Below are positions 1 through 7,694 of a stretch of DNA of 64,000 bases, one piece after another (within the stretch, counting starts at the first letter, position 1; the number at the start of each line of letters is the position of its first letter). Source of the stretch: an uncultured Lachnospiraceae bacterium (GTDB lineage: Bacteria; Bacillota; Clostridia; Lachnospirales; Lachnospiraceae); NCBI GenBank assembly GCA_910586125.1, contig CAJUHP010000001.1:186001-250000 (forward strand), in the 5' to 3' direction. Position numbers and translations under genes: made by a program. The notes beneath the pieces were generated by a model. That model did not search any database. It saw only the letters and a program-made list of their open reading frames with translations, and was not told where the DNA came from.

Positions 1-161
1 GCATCCGCCAGAACCGTAATGCCGTGGGCCCCTGTTACCAGGCGGTTGCCCATAATCGAAACCATAACCGTATCCACACTGCCGCGCCGCAGCATATCCA
101 CAACTGCCAGACATTCCACCTCTTCCATGCCGTCTGCCAGAAAAACGCCAGCTTTGCTCAT
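1..161 (-). CDS. DJ-1/PfpI (ThiJ) family protein, N-terminal part
   Basis: Partial gene running off the left edge. About 53 N-terminal residues are visible. They begin MSKAGVFLADGMEEVE, the first strand and the acidic loop (conserved Glu) typical of DJ-1/YajL/PfpI proteins, and continue into the second helix and strand (AVVDMLRRG). The nucleophile-elbow Cys lies outside the window. DJ-1 relatives are cytoplasmic and include glyoxalase/deglycase-like and chaperone-like proteins, so the exact role cannot be told here. Start choice: an ATG at 161 lies 8 nt after GGAGG. A second ATG at 167 is only 2 nt from it and is less likely. The gene is divergent from the CYTH gene. Confidence 0.8.
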   Translation of the reverse strand, partial: MSKAGVFLADGMEEVECLAVVDMLRRGSVDTVMVSIMGNRLVTGAHGITVLAD

Positions 162-199
162 TGCCATATCCTCCTTGGTATTGTCGCTTTGTTACCGAT

Positions 200-229
200 A
201 TTATAACATTCATGGAATAAGAAGATCAA
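200..229 (-). promoter_or_regulatory. Predicted sigma-A promoter of the DJ-1-family gene
   Basis: On the minus strand TTGATC (224-229) is followed after 18 nt by TATAAT (200-205), about 38 nt upstream of the DJ-1 start. Identified from sequence only. Confidence 0.55.
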
Positions 230-258
230 GATTTTTCTCACAAGATTCCCTCCCCGCG

Positions 259-287
259 TTGATCTTTTCTTTCTGTCCCGTTATAAT
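259..287 (+). promoter_or_regulatory. Predicted sigma-A promoter of the CYTH gene
   Basis: TTGATC (259-264), a 17-nt spacer and TATAAT (282-287). This predicts a leader of roughly 130 nt before the CYTH start. It stands divergent to the DJ-1 promoter, and both share the same -35 hexamer. Confidence 0.6.
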
Positions 288-422
288 ATAGGCAGAAAGC
301 GGCCAGAATAATCAAAACCAGAGCCATCCGGTGTATCGGCCAAGCGATACCAGCGAAATTCTGCAAAAGGATCTTTTGGCCAATGCCGCGGTGGCCTTCG
401 CCGCAGAGAAGGAGATCACATC

Positions 423-899
423 ATGGAAATCGAACGCAAATTTTTGATCAAAGAGATGCCCGCCCACCTGGAGCAGTACCCGTTTCACCGGATTGAGCAG
501 GGCTATCTATGCACCAACCCTGTCGTGCGGGTGCGCCGTGAGGACGATACCTGTTATCTGACCTACAAGGGCAAGGGCAAGATGTGCCGCGAGGAATACA
601 ATCTGCCCCTGACGCAGGAAGCCTACGACCATCTGATTCAGAAGACGGACGGCTACCGGATTCAAAAGACCCGCTATCGAATCCCCCTTGATACCGCTGA
701 CAAAAATCCGTCCGGTCTGACGATCGAGCTGGATCTCTTTACCGCCCCCGGTTCCCTTGTCATGGCCGAGGTGGAATTTGCGTCCGAAGAACAGGCCGCT
801 GCCTTCACCCCTCCGGACTGGTTTGGCGAGGATGTAACCTTTCAGAAAGCCTATCACAACAGCCATATGAGCCGGTTTGGGATCCAAGGGAACTCGTAA
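423..899 (+). CDS. CYTH domain protein (triphosphate tunnel metalloenzyme)
   Basis: 158 residues opening with MEIERKFLI. This contains the ExExK signature (E2, E4, K6) that defines CYTH/triphosphate tunnel enzymes. Further charged strands follow, such as VRVRREDDTCYLTYKGKG, then an acidic segment near residue 100 (TIELDLF) and VMAEVEFASEEQA near 120, which match the tunnel-lining pattern. Family members hydrolyse inorganic triphosphate or related triphosphates with a divalent metal. The substrate cannot be read from sequence. AAGGAG lies 8 nt before the ATG. The gene is cytoplasmic, single, and convergent with the LysR gene (16 nt between the stops). Confidence 0.88.
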   Translation: MEIERKFLIKEMPAHLEQYPFHRIEQGYLCTNPVVRVRREDDTCYLTYKGKGKMCREEYNLPLTQEAYDHLIQKTDGYRIQKTRYRIPLDTADKNPSGLTIELDLFTAPGSLVMAEVEFASEEQAAAFTPPDWFGEDVTFQKAYHNSHMSRFGIQGNS

Positions 900-915
900 A
901 ACCGCCCCGCACGCA

Positions 916-1806
916 TCATTCCTGTTTATTCTGATACTCCTCCCGGATAAAGCGGCTGAAAATCCGCGTCTCTTCCCAACAGCTGGATTCCTCCCGGCAC
1001 AGAAGACTGAATTCCCAGACATAGCCAGAGAGAACGCTGTAGTCCCCTCTGGCATGCTCTGGGATCTCTTCTTTCAAGATATCAAAAGCCGCCGTCTCCT
1101 CATGAGCCACCCGGTAAAAGGCGTCGATGGCGTCGGGAACCGTCTCATAAAAAAGCCGGATCTGTTCCTTCTGGCAAACCTCATACAGCGGGCGCATGGT
1201 TTCTTCCAGGCTTCCCATTCCCAGACAGTGGAGGCCGTCCAGATCTGAGGGGGTTACGCTCCTTTTTCCCTTCAGCGGATGATCCGGCCCATAGCTTACA
1301 ATCGCGTCAAAATATTTCAGCGGCTCCGTACAAAGGCCGGGGCGAAAGCAGGGCATCTGGATCACAAAAGAGCAGTCGGTCCGGCCGTCCTCTGTCGCCG
1401 CCAGCACTTCATCGTTTGGGCCAAAAACAGGCTGGATGGAAATGGCAGGGAAACGCTCCTGAAACTGCACCAATATCCCGTCCAGCTCCGGTGTCATAAA
1501 CGGGAACAGACTCTGGGAAATTCCCACCGCCAGCCGGGCTCCCTGGCTGACAAAACGCTTCATCCCCTCCGTCATCTCGTCAAACCGCGCCAATGTCTCC
1601 GCTCCCGCCAGCCGCAGATATTCTCCGGCCTCCGTCAAGGAAAGCTTGTTGCGCTGGTTGACAAACAGAGGCGTACCAAACTCCTTCTCCATCGCAGCCA
1701 AAGCCTGGCGCAGCGCCTGGCGGGACAGATACAGCCGCTCTGCTGCCCTGGTATAATTCAGCGTCTCGGCCGTTGTCAGAAAATACCGCAACTGCGTCAT
1801 ATCCAT
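916..1806 (-). CDS. LysR-family transcriptional regulator
   Basis: 296 residues. An N-terminal winged helix-turn-helix (MTQLRYFLTTAETLNYTRAA, then SRQALRQALAAMEKEFGTPLF) is followed by a periplasmic-binding-like effector domain from about residue 90. The start at 1806 (MDMTQLRYF) lies 10 nt after GGAGG. A longer reading frame up to 1875 would add a Cys/Gly-rich stretch with no family match. The gene is divergent from the Tat-exported flavoprotein at 1976. In LysR families that arrangement usually means control of the neighbour by its substrate or product. That the flavoprotein's substrate is the inducer is inference. Confidence 0.9.
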   Translation of the reverse strand: MDMTQLRYFLTTAETLNYTRAAERLYLSRQALRQALAAMEKEFGTPLFVNQRNKLSLTEAGEYLRLAGAETLARFDEMTEGMKRFVSQGARLAVGISQSLFPFMTPELDGILVQFQERFPAISIQPVFGPNDEVLAATEDGRTDCSFVIQMPCFRPGLCTEPLKYFDAIVSYGPDHPLKGKRSVTPSDLDGLHCLGMGSLEETMRPLYEVCQKEQIRLFYETVPDAIDAFYRVAHEETAAFDILKEEIPEHARGDYSVLSGYVWEFSLLCREESSCWEETRIFSRFIREEYQNKQE

Positions 1807-1975
1807 TTCCGGATTTCCTCCCCCGCAAACGCAGGTTTTTCCTGCGTTTATTCTATCAGTATATCTTCTTTTCACGCTTCTGTAAAGGTGTTAAGATAAA
1901 AACGCAGCAAAATATCGACATTTCTGCCGGCTGCCTGCGCAAGCTTTTGCTCCGGCAGAGATACAGGAGGATAGA
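1807..1975. promoter_or_regulatory. Divergent control region between LysR gene and flavoprotein gene
   Basis: Minus strand: TTTACA (881-886 in 1881-1886) with a 17-nt spacer and TATACT (1858-1863) is a good LysR promoter. A perfect 9-bp hairpin, AAACGCAGG (1827-1835) and CCTGCGTTT (1841-1849), falls at the predicted 5' end of the LysR transcript. Plus strand: an inverted repeat CTGCCGG (1924-1930)/CCGGCAG (1952-1958) lies just before the flavoprotein ribosome site (AGGAGG, 1965-1970). Either repeat could be a LysR operator. A clear sigma-A promoter for the flavoprotein was not found, which fits activator dependence. Confidence 0.5.
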
Positions 1976-3724
1976 ATGAAAAAAAATGGAATTTCCCGCA
2001 GAGATTTTCTGAAAGGCGCAGCGGCCGGCGCGTTGAGTACCGCGGCCGCCGGTATCCTGGGGGCCTGTGTGACCCCGTCTGAGAACACGACCGCCGCACA
2101 GGGCGGCGCAACGCAGGAGAACCCTTCAGCCGGAGAAGACAATTCATCTCAAAATAACAATTTTGCACCGGAGAAGAACGCAGGCGACTGGCTCGGAACC
2201 GCCCCCGTCATCGAGGAGAGTCAGGTGATCGCCACGTATGACACCGAGGTTCTTGTGGTGGGCAGCGGCACGGCCGGCCTCTTTGCCGCCTGCGCCGCCG
2301 TGGAGGAAGGAGCCAAGACCCTTTTGATCGAGCGCTCCATCGAGGAGTTCGGCGGCTCCGGCATCCGCGATACGCTGGGCGCCATCGGCAGCCGCCAGCA
2401 GATCGCCAACAACGATAACCCCGACAAGTTTGACGTCATCACCGAGCTGTACCGGCAGAGCAACGGCTACGGCAATCAGAAGCTCTACAAGGTCTGGGCC
2501 GATCACTCCGGCGAAGCCATCGACTGGTATACCGACCGCCTGGCCGCGGCTGGCCTGTCCTTTCTGCACGAGGTGGACGACCACTCGCAGAATGTCCGCT
2601 ATCCCATCTATGACATCGGTCACTCCCTGCAGATGAGCGCCACGGAGGGCGAGGAAGGCGTCACGGCCAAGATCATCAAAGACTACGGCAAGGGGCTGGG
2701 CTTAGAGATCCACTACGGAACCTCTCTGGTGGAGCTGATCAAGGACGGGGATAAAGTCACCGGCCTGTACGCCTCCGTCGAGGGCGGTTATGCCAGGTAC
2801 AACGCCTCCAAGGGTGTCATCGTGTGTACCGGGGGCTACAGTCTGAACGAAGAGATGCTAAACGCTCTGCAGCCGGAGACCGTGAAGATGATCAACATCA
2901 ATTACTCCTATCCCGGCAGCCACGGCGACGGCATCAAAGCCTGCCTGTGGGCCGGAGCCGCCATGGATGAAACCCATGCCGGAATGCTCTTTGACCGCGG
3001 CGGCATTATGCCCGACCAGGTCGGCTGTGCGAAATCCGGCATCCTGTTCTGGATGGGTTCCCAGCCTTTTCTGAAGGTGGACCTGGAAGGCAACCGGTTT
3101 ACCAACGAGAGCGGCTGCTATGACCATATCCTCCACGACGCATTCAATCTGCCGGACCGCACTTACGCTATGGTCTGGGACGCCAACTACATCGAGGATA
3201 TGAAGCGCTTTGACAGTCATGGATGCAGCCGGATGTTCCCTCACGCCAACGGGGCGGAGGCTGTGTGGCCCCTGGAATTCAACGAGGGCGTTTTCATGCC
3301 TCAGTACCGCGAACAGGGCTATGTCGTAAAGGCTGACACCATCGAGGATCTGGCGCAGAAGCTGGGCCTGCCTGTCGAGAATTTCAAGGCCACCATAGAC
3401 CGCTACAACGAGCTTTTTGACAAACAGCAGGATGAGGATTTCGGCAAGGAAGCCTACCGGCTTTCCGAGATGCGGACCGCTCCCTTTGAGGGAATCCGCA
3501 TGAGCGGGGGTTACTTTATCTGCACGCTGGACGGCATCAAGATTGACACCAACATGAACGCCCTGACGCCGGAAGGCAAACCCATCGAAGGACTGTATGT
3601 GGCCGGCGACTGCTCCGGCAGTTATTTTGACGCCAGCTATCCGAACCTGCTGGCCGGCGCAGCGGCCGGACGCAGCGTCACATTCGGACGCCTGGCCGGA
3701 AAGAACGCGGCTCACAGAAGTTAG
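1976..3724 (+). CDS. Tat-exported lipoprotein flavoprotein reductase (FAD-binding fumarate reductase family)
   Basis: 582 residues. The N-terminus carries a twin-arginine motif (SRRDFLKG, residues 7-14) and a lipobox LGAC with Cys31, so it should be exported folded with FAD and lipid-anchored outside the membrane. A Ser/Asn/Gly-rich linker follows. The FAD-binding fold starts with EVLVVGSGTAGLFAA (about 91-105) and the acidic LLIER at 117-121. A family substrate-domain motif NRFTNES lies in the middle, and the C-terminal FAD closure GLYVAGDCSG is near 543. These features match the fumarate/urocanate/methacrylate-type extracellular reductases of gut anaerobes, which reduce one specific acceptor. 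No heme or FMN-binding domain is present, so a separate electron donor is needed. The actual acceptor is unknown. Confidence 0.87.
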   Translation: MKKNGISRRDFLKGAAAGALSTAAAGILGACVTPSENTTAAQGGATQENPSAGEDNSSQNNNFAPEKNAGDWLGTAPVIEESQVIATYDTEVLVVGSGTAGLFAACAAVEEGAKTLLIERSIEEFGGSGIRDTLGAIGSRQQIANNDNPDKFDVITELYRQSNGYGNQKLYKVWADHSGEAIDWYTDRLAAAGLSFLHEVDDHSQNVRYPIYDIGHSLQMSATEGEEGVTAKIIKDYGKGLGLEIHYGTSLVELIKDGDKVTGLYASVEGGYARYNASKGVIVCTGGYSLNEEMLNALQPETVKMININYSYPGSHGDGIKACLWAGAAMDETHAGMLFDRGGIMPDQVGCAKSGILFWMGSQPFLKVDLEGNRFTNESGCYDHILHDAFNLPDRTYAMVWDANYIEDMKRFDSHGCSRMFPHANGAEAVWPLEFNEGVFMPQYREQGYVVKADTIEDLAQKLGLPVENFKATIDRYNELFDKQQDEDFGKEAYRLSEMRTAPFEGIRMSGGYFICTLDGIKIDTNMNALTPEGKPIEGLYVAGDCSGSYFDASYPNLLAGAAAGRSVTFGRLAGKNAAHRS

Positions 3725-3788
3725 AGATCCGAAGGATAACGCTGTCGCGCAGGGCGGGGCGTATTCCTCGCAACGCCATCTTTTGAAA

Positions 3789-3841
3789 CACAAAAAAGCA
3801 GGAAAAGATGCGGGCTTCCCGTTCTTTTCCTGCTTTTTTGT
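3789..3841. terminator. Bidirectional terminator between flavoprotein gene and spoIIE
   Basis: A perfect 19-bp inverted repeat (3789-3807 and 3823-3841) has A-runs on the left arm and T-runs on the right arm. The 15-nt loop contains a small CGGG/CCCG hairpin. It lies between two convergent genes and can stop transcription from both sides. Confidence 0.9.
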
Positions 3842-3860
3842 GTTTCCGTTCGTTTTTCTT

Positions 3861-5681
3861 CTATTTTTTCCACAGCCCGGCTGTCAGCACCGTCATATCA
3901 TCCTTCGCCGCCATATCCTCCGACCAGCCGGCCCGCAGCACCGCTTCCGCCAGTTCCCTGGCATTCTGAAGCGTTGTCCGTTCCAGGAAGCGGCAGAGAA
4001 TTCCCTCCTTGTCGTCTCCCTGCAGGGCGTCCAGCACGCCGTCCGTCACCATGATCACCATATCCCCGTCTTCCAGGCGCACTTCCTCCGAGAGAGGAGC
4101 CGCGCCGCAATCCAGCCCCATCGGCAGCGAGCCCGGCTCAATCTGAAGCACCTGATCTCTGCGCCGGATAAATGTGCTGACCGCCCCCTGCTTATAAAAA
4201 TGAGCCTGTCCCGTGTAGAGATTGATCAGAGCCAGATCAAGCGTCGCAGCGGTCTGCTCTTCCTCCCGCACCAGAAGCAGCGCATTCAGCATATAAATCG
4301 CCCGCTCCGGAGAAAATCCCGCGTCCAGCAGCTCCTCCAAAAGCTCCATCACCAACTGACTCTCCAAAAATGCCTGACGGCCGGAGCCGCAGCCGTCGGA
4401 CAGGCACAGCATCATCTGACCGCCCGGCAGACTCCGGCAGGAGAAATTGTCCCCGGACAATTCCTCATCCTCTTTACACACTCTGGCCACACCCGACAGC
4501 ATCCGAAACGGTGTCTCCTCCATCAGATGGATGGTGCAGGACTCCTTCCCCACCACGGAGCGGCCGTTCTCCGCCGGACGCAGCGGGCGGGACAGTACCT
4601 TTCCCATGGATTCCCCCAGCTCTTTTACCGTCACACAGCCGCCGTGTTCGGAGCGGACCGTCACGTACATTTCCTGACGGCCCTCTTCCTCCTCCAGCAC
4701 CAGAAGCTGTTCCAGCTTCAGGCGGCGTTTTCTCAGAGCGCGGCGCACGCCTTCCTCATATTCGCCTGTCACGTCCGCCGCCTCGTCCAACTGGGCCGCC
4801 ATCTCTTTGAGCGTCCTCTCCATCTCCCGAAACTGCAGGGACGCCGCCTCCCGGCTCTCAAAAAAGCGGCTTCGCCAGCCCTCTTCATAACCGACGCTGC
4901 CAAGGCAGTCCGCAACCGCTTCCAGATACATGCCCTGACGGCTGCAGGCTTTCTGAAAGTCCTCCGGCATGTCCTCCGGCTCCAGAGCGCCTTTTTCCCG
5001 AAAGCGGGTACACAGAGTATCAAAATCCAGCTCGGCGCCTTCTTCCTGCTTGCCGATACAACACTGCCGGCAGCCTCCGCAGACCATGGCGGCGGCTCTC
5101 TCGACAGCGGCAGCCGTCTGCCTGCCGTCCGGCGGCCGGACTCCCGGCTTCAGATTCATCAGCGAACGAGACAGCTTTCCATAGGAATCGGCCGCTTCTT
5201 CGAGGCGGTGCTTCTGCATCTCCTCCCAGCCGCCCGGCCCGATTTGCTGTTTGGTGCTCTTGAGAAGACTCTCCGGCGTCAGAAAAAAGACTGCCGCCGC
5301 CGTCAGAAGCTCCGGCAGGGATTCTGCCAGATAAGGGCCTGCGTACAGCGCCCCGATCCCGCATGCGCCGCACAGATAGGCGGCCGCCGCGCCGCCCCGG
5401 CCCAGACGGCGAAATACGCCGGCCAGAACACCCATTAAGCAGAACATGCCAAGAGGCGCCATATTATCCTGGCGAAGCGTCTCCGCAATCCCGCAGGCCG
5501 CCCCGGCCAGCCCACCGCTGCCCGCGCCAAAGCGATAGCCAAAAAACAACACTCCATAGTACATGGCCGCCTGCATGGCCGACCATACCGATTCATCCCC
5601 TGTTATCATCTGTATCAGAGTGATCCCCAGAAACAAAATGACCGTCGTTCTGGCAAGCCACAGATTCCTCTTTCTCTCCAT
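3861..5681 (-). CDS. spoIIE: Stage II sporulation protein E (SpoIIE phosphatase)
   Basis: 606 residues. The N-terminal ~150 residues are hydrophobic (several membrane helices). The middle part is charged and coiled. A C-terminal PP2C-type serine phosphatase domain from about residue 400 has metal-site motifs LCLSDGCGSG and VIMVTDGVLDAL. SpoIIE dephosphorylates the anti-anti-sigma factor SpoIIAA at the asymmetric septum and so activates sigma-F in the forespore. The protein is shorter than Bacillus SpoIIE (about 830 residues), with a shorter membrane and central part, as in many Clostridia. The start at 5681 follows GGGAGG. The position downstream of divIC is the conserved one, with yabR absent. 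Confidence 0.95.
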   Translation of the reverse strand: MERKRNLWLARTTVILFLGITLIQMITGDESVWSAMQAAMYYGVLFFGYRFGAGSGGLAGAACGIAETLRQDNMAPLGMFCLMGVLAGVFRRLGRGGAAAAYLCGACGIGALYAGPYLAESLPELLTAAAVFFLTPESLLKSTKQQIGPGGWEEMQKHRLEEAADSYGKLSRSLMNLKPGVRPPDGRQTAAAVERAAAMVCGGCRQCCIGKQEEGAELDFDTLCTRFREKGALEPEDMPEDFQKACSRQGMYLEAVADCLGSVGYEEGWRSRFFESREAASLQFREMERTLKEMAAQLDEAADVTGEYEEGVRRALRKRRLKLEQLLVLEEEEGRQEMYVTVRSEHGGCVTVKELGESMGKVLSRPLRPAENGRSVVGKESCTIHLMEETPFRMLSGVARVCKEDEELSGDNFSCRSLPGGQMMLCLSDGCGSGRQAFLESQLVMELLEELLDAGFSPERAIYMLNALLLVREEEQTAATLDLALINLYTGQAHFYKQGAVSTFIRRRDQVLQIEPGSLPMGLDCGAAPLSEEVRLEDGDMVIMVTDGVLDALQGDDKEGILCRFLERTTLQNARELAEAVLRAGWSEDMAAKDDMTVLTAGLWKK

Positions 5682-5838
5682 TCTCTGTCCTCCCTGCGCC
5701 GCTCCCGGACGTGCCGGCGCCCTCTAAAAAGCGCCTCATATTGGACAACCATTATAAAAGAAAAAGGATGTATTTTTTGTCAAAAAATGGAAGTGGCGGC
5801 AGGGATTTGCCCGCAATATTTTCGACTCGAAAAGCTGC

Positions 5839-6144
5839 TCAGTTCTCCGGCTTCATCAGAATCTCATTGGGGTTGATCATCCCCAGCTTATCCTTGGCCT
5901 CCTGCTCGATAAACTGGCTGGTCTGCACATAATCCTGGCGCTCTCTCAGATCCTCCGCCCGGCTCTCCTCCTCCGCGAGCTGCCGCTCAACGGCGGCCAA
6001 TCTTTGACGGTAATCGTTGTCCTTTTGCTGCAGCTTGAGCGTCTGAAAGCCCAGAACCACCACCAGAGCCGCCGCGACCAGCGCGATGGCCAGCCGGGAC
6101 AGGCGGTTTTGTTTTCCTCTTCTTTTCCTTTGATATATGAGCAA
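5839..6144 (-). CDS. divIC: Septum formation initiator, DivIC/FtsB family
   Basis: 101 residues: a basic N-terminus, one membrane helix (LAIALVAAALVVVLGF, about 18-33), then a coiled coil rich in Q, E and R, and a conserved end DKLGMINPNEI. DivIC/FtsB proteins join FtsL and DivIB/FtsQ in the division complex. The start codon is TTG at 6144, supported by AAGGAG 9 nt upstream. The first 158 nt overlap the 3' end of yabQ in another frame, far more than the usual few bases. Order and strand match the conserved spore cluster. Confidence 0.93.
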   Translation of the reverse strand: MLIYQRKRRGKQNRLSRLAIALVAAALVVVLGFQTLKLQQKDNDYRQRLAAVERQLAEEESRAEDLRERQDYVQTSQFIEQEAKDKLGMINPNEILMKPEN

Positions 6145-6559
6145 GCTCTCTCTCTCCTTCCGATGTTTCTTTTGGTGTACTTGCCTTTTGTCTCGCAGCT
6201 TTTTCTCTTTTTTGCAACCAGTTTCTGAAAAACCTGCGCAGATACCGCACAGGTATTGTGAGGGGCGTCAGCAGAAATACCAGCACCGGATGCAGAAGAT
6301 ACTGATAGATACAGGCTCCGGCCGCGCAGCCCGCCAGAACGTACCAGCGGATCATTCCGTCGTTCTCCTCCATGACCATGATAAAAATCAGGACGGCGCA
6401 GATCGTCCAGAACAGCAAATCTTCCAGACCGGTCCACATCTCGCCGTGACGAAACAAAAGCCGCATCAGCCGCAGAAATTCATAACAGACCGCAATCCCG
6501 CCGCCCCAGACGATGGAAACCGCCAGAAAACGCAGTTCGCCGGTGATGACTTCGCTCAT
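5987..6559 (-). CDS. yabQ: Spore cortex biosynthesis protein YabQ
   Basis: 190 residues. Residues 1-105 contain about four membrane helices (GGIAVCYEFLRLMRLLFRHG, DLLFWTICAVLIFIMVM and a later pair), the YabQ core. Known YabQ is a sigma-E-controlled membrane protein needed for spore cortex formation. The last ~52 residues (Gly/Arg/Lys-rich) are encoded inside divIC in a different frame and have no membrane or family signature. They may be a neutral extension after loss of an earlier stop. The ATG at 6559 lies 3 nt after the yabP stop, with no strong ribosome site of its own, so translation is probably coupled to yabP. Confidence 0.87.
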   Translation of the reverse strand: MSEVITGELRFLAVSIVWGGGIAVCYEFLRLMRLLFRHGEMWTGLEDLLFWTICAVLIFIMVMEENDGMIRWYVLAGCAAGACIYQYLLHPVLVFLLTPLTIPVRYLRRFFRNWLQKREKAARQKASTPKETSEGERELAHISKEKKRKTKPPVPAGHRAGRGGSGGGSGLSDAQAAAKGQRLPSKIGRR

Positions 6560-6562
6560 AGG

Positions 6563-6886
6563 CTAACGAAACAGGCGGCCCAAAAACGATTCGCCCTGCT
6601 TCTTATAGGTTCCCACATCCGAGTAGGTGAGACTGTCGATCTTTCCGGCGATATCCACTTCCCCCTTCTCCAGCGTCAGCCGGTTTACATGCAGCTCGCT
6701 CCCCCGGATACTCAGCATTCCCAGCGCCGTCTCCAGAAGAACCTCGCTGACGTCAAAGGACAGAACGTCCTTGACGCCGGTCAAAGCGATGGCCTCCCGG
6801 TTGATCATACTGCATTTGTGGGACTGATTCTGTCCCTTCGGCGCAGGAATGGATTTAGAAATCATTGTCTTTTCTTCCAATGCCAT
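6563..6886 (-). CDS. yabP: Sporulation protein YabP
   Basis: 107 residues with the YabP/YqfC fold pattern: INREAIALTGVKDVLSFD near residue 30, then a beta-rich segment (LSIRGSELHVNRLTLEKG) and VDIAGKIDSLTYSD. YabP is a sigma-E-dependent protein that helps coat and cortex assembly around the forespore. AGGAGG lies 7 nt before the ATG. It sits directly ahead of yabQ, the classic yabP-yabQ pair. Confidence 0.93.
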   Translation of the reverse strand: MALEEKTMISKSIPAPKGQNQSHKCSMINREAIALTGVKDVLSFDVSEVLLETALGMLSIRGSELHVNRLTLEKGEVDIAGKIDSLTYSDVGTYKKQGESFLGRLFR

Positions 6887-6976
6887 ATCCTATCCTCCTT
6901 GCGGCAGATTTTCAGGACCTGCCTCCTTTTTAGTAATGTATGCGCAAGGATGCGGCATTAGAACAGACGGCTTTGC

Positions 6977-7216
6977 TTACAGATAGCGGAACAGCTCGCC
7001 CGCCGCCTCCTTTTTTGTCGTCTCCTGGATGTCCAGCACCTCGATCTTCACCGGCTTGCCGCCGAATAAAACCTCTATGACATCTCCCACCTTCACCTCG
7101 GCGGAAGCTTTCGCCGTCTTGTCATTAATCTTTACGCGGCCGGCATCGCAGGCCTCGTTAGCAACCGTGCGGCGCTTGATCACGCGCGACACCTTCAGAA
7201 ATTTATCCAGTCTCAT
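6977..7216 (-). CDS. rqcP: RqcP, S4-domain ribosome quality-control factor
   Basis: 79 residues that are almost entirely an S4 RNA-binding domain: MRLDKFLKVSRVIKRRTVAN, then GRVKINDKTAKASAEVKVGD. This is the YabO/RqcP (Hsp15-like) family. In Firmicutes it binds stalled large ribosomal subunits with RqcH and assists alanine tailing of the nascent chain. The start at 7216 follows AGGGAG. The extra N-terminal residues available upstream are unlike the family. It keeps the spoVT-mazG-rqcP-yabP position. Confidence 0.92.
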   Translation of the reverse strand: MRLDKFLKVSRVIKRRTVANEACDAGRVKINDKTAKASAEVKVGDVIEVLFGGKPVKIEVLDIQETTKKEAAGELFRYL

Positions 7217-7315
7217 TTGCTCTCCCTTCTGTCTAAACCCACATGCGCCAGGCACCGAACGCGCCAGCAAAAGAACAGGCATCCCCGCATCCGAAAACCG
7301 CCCGCGGGCTCAGGT

Positions 7316-7348
7316 AAAAAAAGGTCAGGACCATATCGAGTCCTGACC
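7316..7348 (-). terminator. Rho-independent terminator after hup
   Basis: On the minus strand the stem GGTCAGGA/TCCTGACC (7341-7348 with 7323-7330) has a 10-nt loop and is followed by seven T (7316-7322). It lies 33 nt after the hup stop. Confidence 0.88.
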
Positions 7349-7380
7349 GTCTGCATGTCCCGTTTTCTGCCGGACAAAGC

Positions 7381-7656
7381 CTATGCGTTCACCTGATCCT
7401 TCAGAGGCTTGCCAACCTTAAACTTCGGCACTCTGGAAGCGGGAATGGTGATAGGCTCCTTGCTCTTGGGGTTTCTTCCCGGTCTCTCCGGTCTCTCCAC
7501 CACCTCAAAGGTACCAAAACCGACTAACTGCACACGGCCGCCGCGAACCAGCTCTTCCGTCACCACATCGGCAAACGCCTTCACCGCTTTCTCCGCGTCC
7601 TTCTTCGATATCTCAGCCTTCTCGGCAACAGCAGCAACAAACTCTGTCTTATTCAT
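7381..7656 (-). CDS. hup: HU family DNA-binding protein
   Basis: 91 residues, the normal HU length: MNKTEFVAAVAEKAEISKKD at the N-terminus, the core GFGTFEVVERPERPGRNPKS, and the DNA-grasping beta arm ending ITIPASRVPKFKVGKPLK. HU bends and compacts DNA as a dimer and supports replication and repair. AGGAGG precedes the ATG and a terminator follows, so it is probably also expressed on its own. The gene sits between mazG and rqcP inside the spore cluster, an arrangement seen in Clostridia. Confidence 0.96.
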   Translation of the reverse strand: MNKTEFVAAVAEKAEISKKDAEKAVKAFADVVTEELVRGGRVQLVGFGTFEVVERPERPGRNPKSKEPITIPASRVPKFKVGKPLKDQVNA

Positions 7657-7694
7657 AATTTCCTCCTGTACCTAATTTACAAAGATTTTATCTG

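Noticed and set aside
507..1055. 182-codon minus-strand frame across the CYTH gene
   Set aside because: Antisense to the conserved CYTH domain and overlapping the LysR end, no support.
2858..3793. 311-codon minus-strand frame inside the flavoprotein gene
   Set aside because: Antisense shadow of the conserved FAD protein, with no independent support.
3597..5438. 613-codon open frame on the plus strand across spoIIE
   Set aside because: Antisense to a clearly conserved SpoIIE. The composition (His/Arg/Pro-rich) and lack of domains show it is a shadow caused by GC-rich codons.
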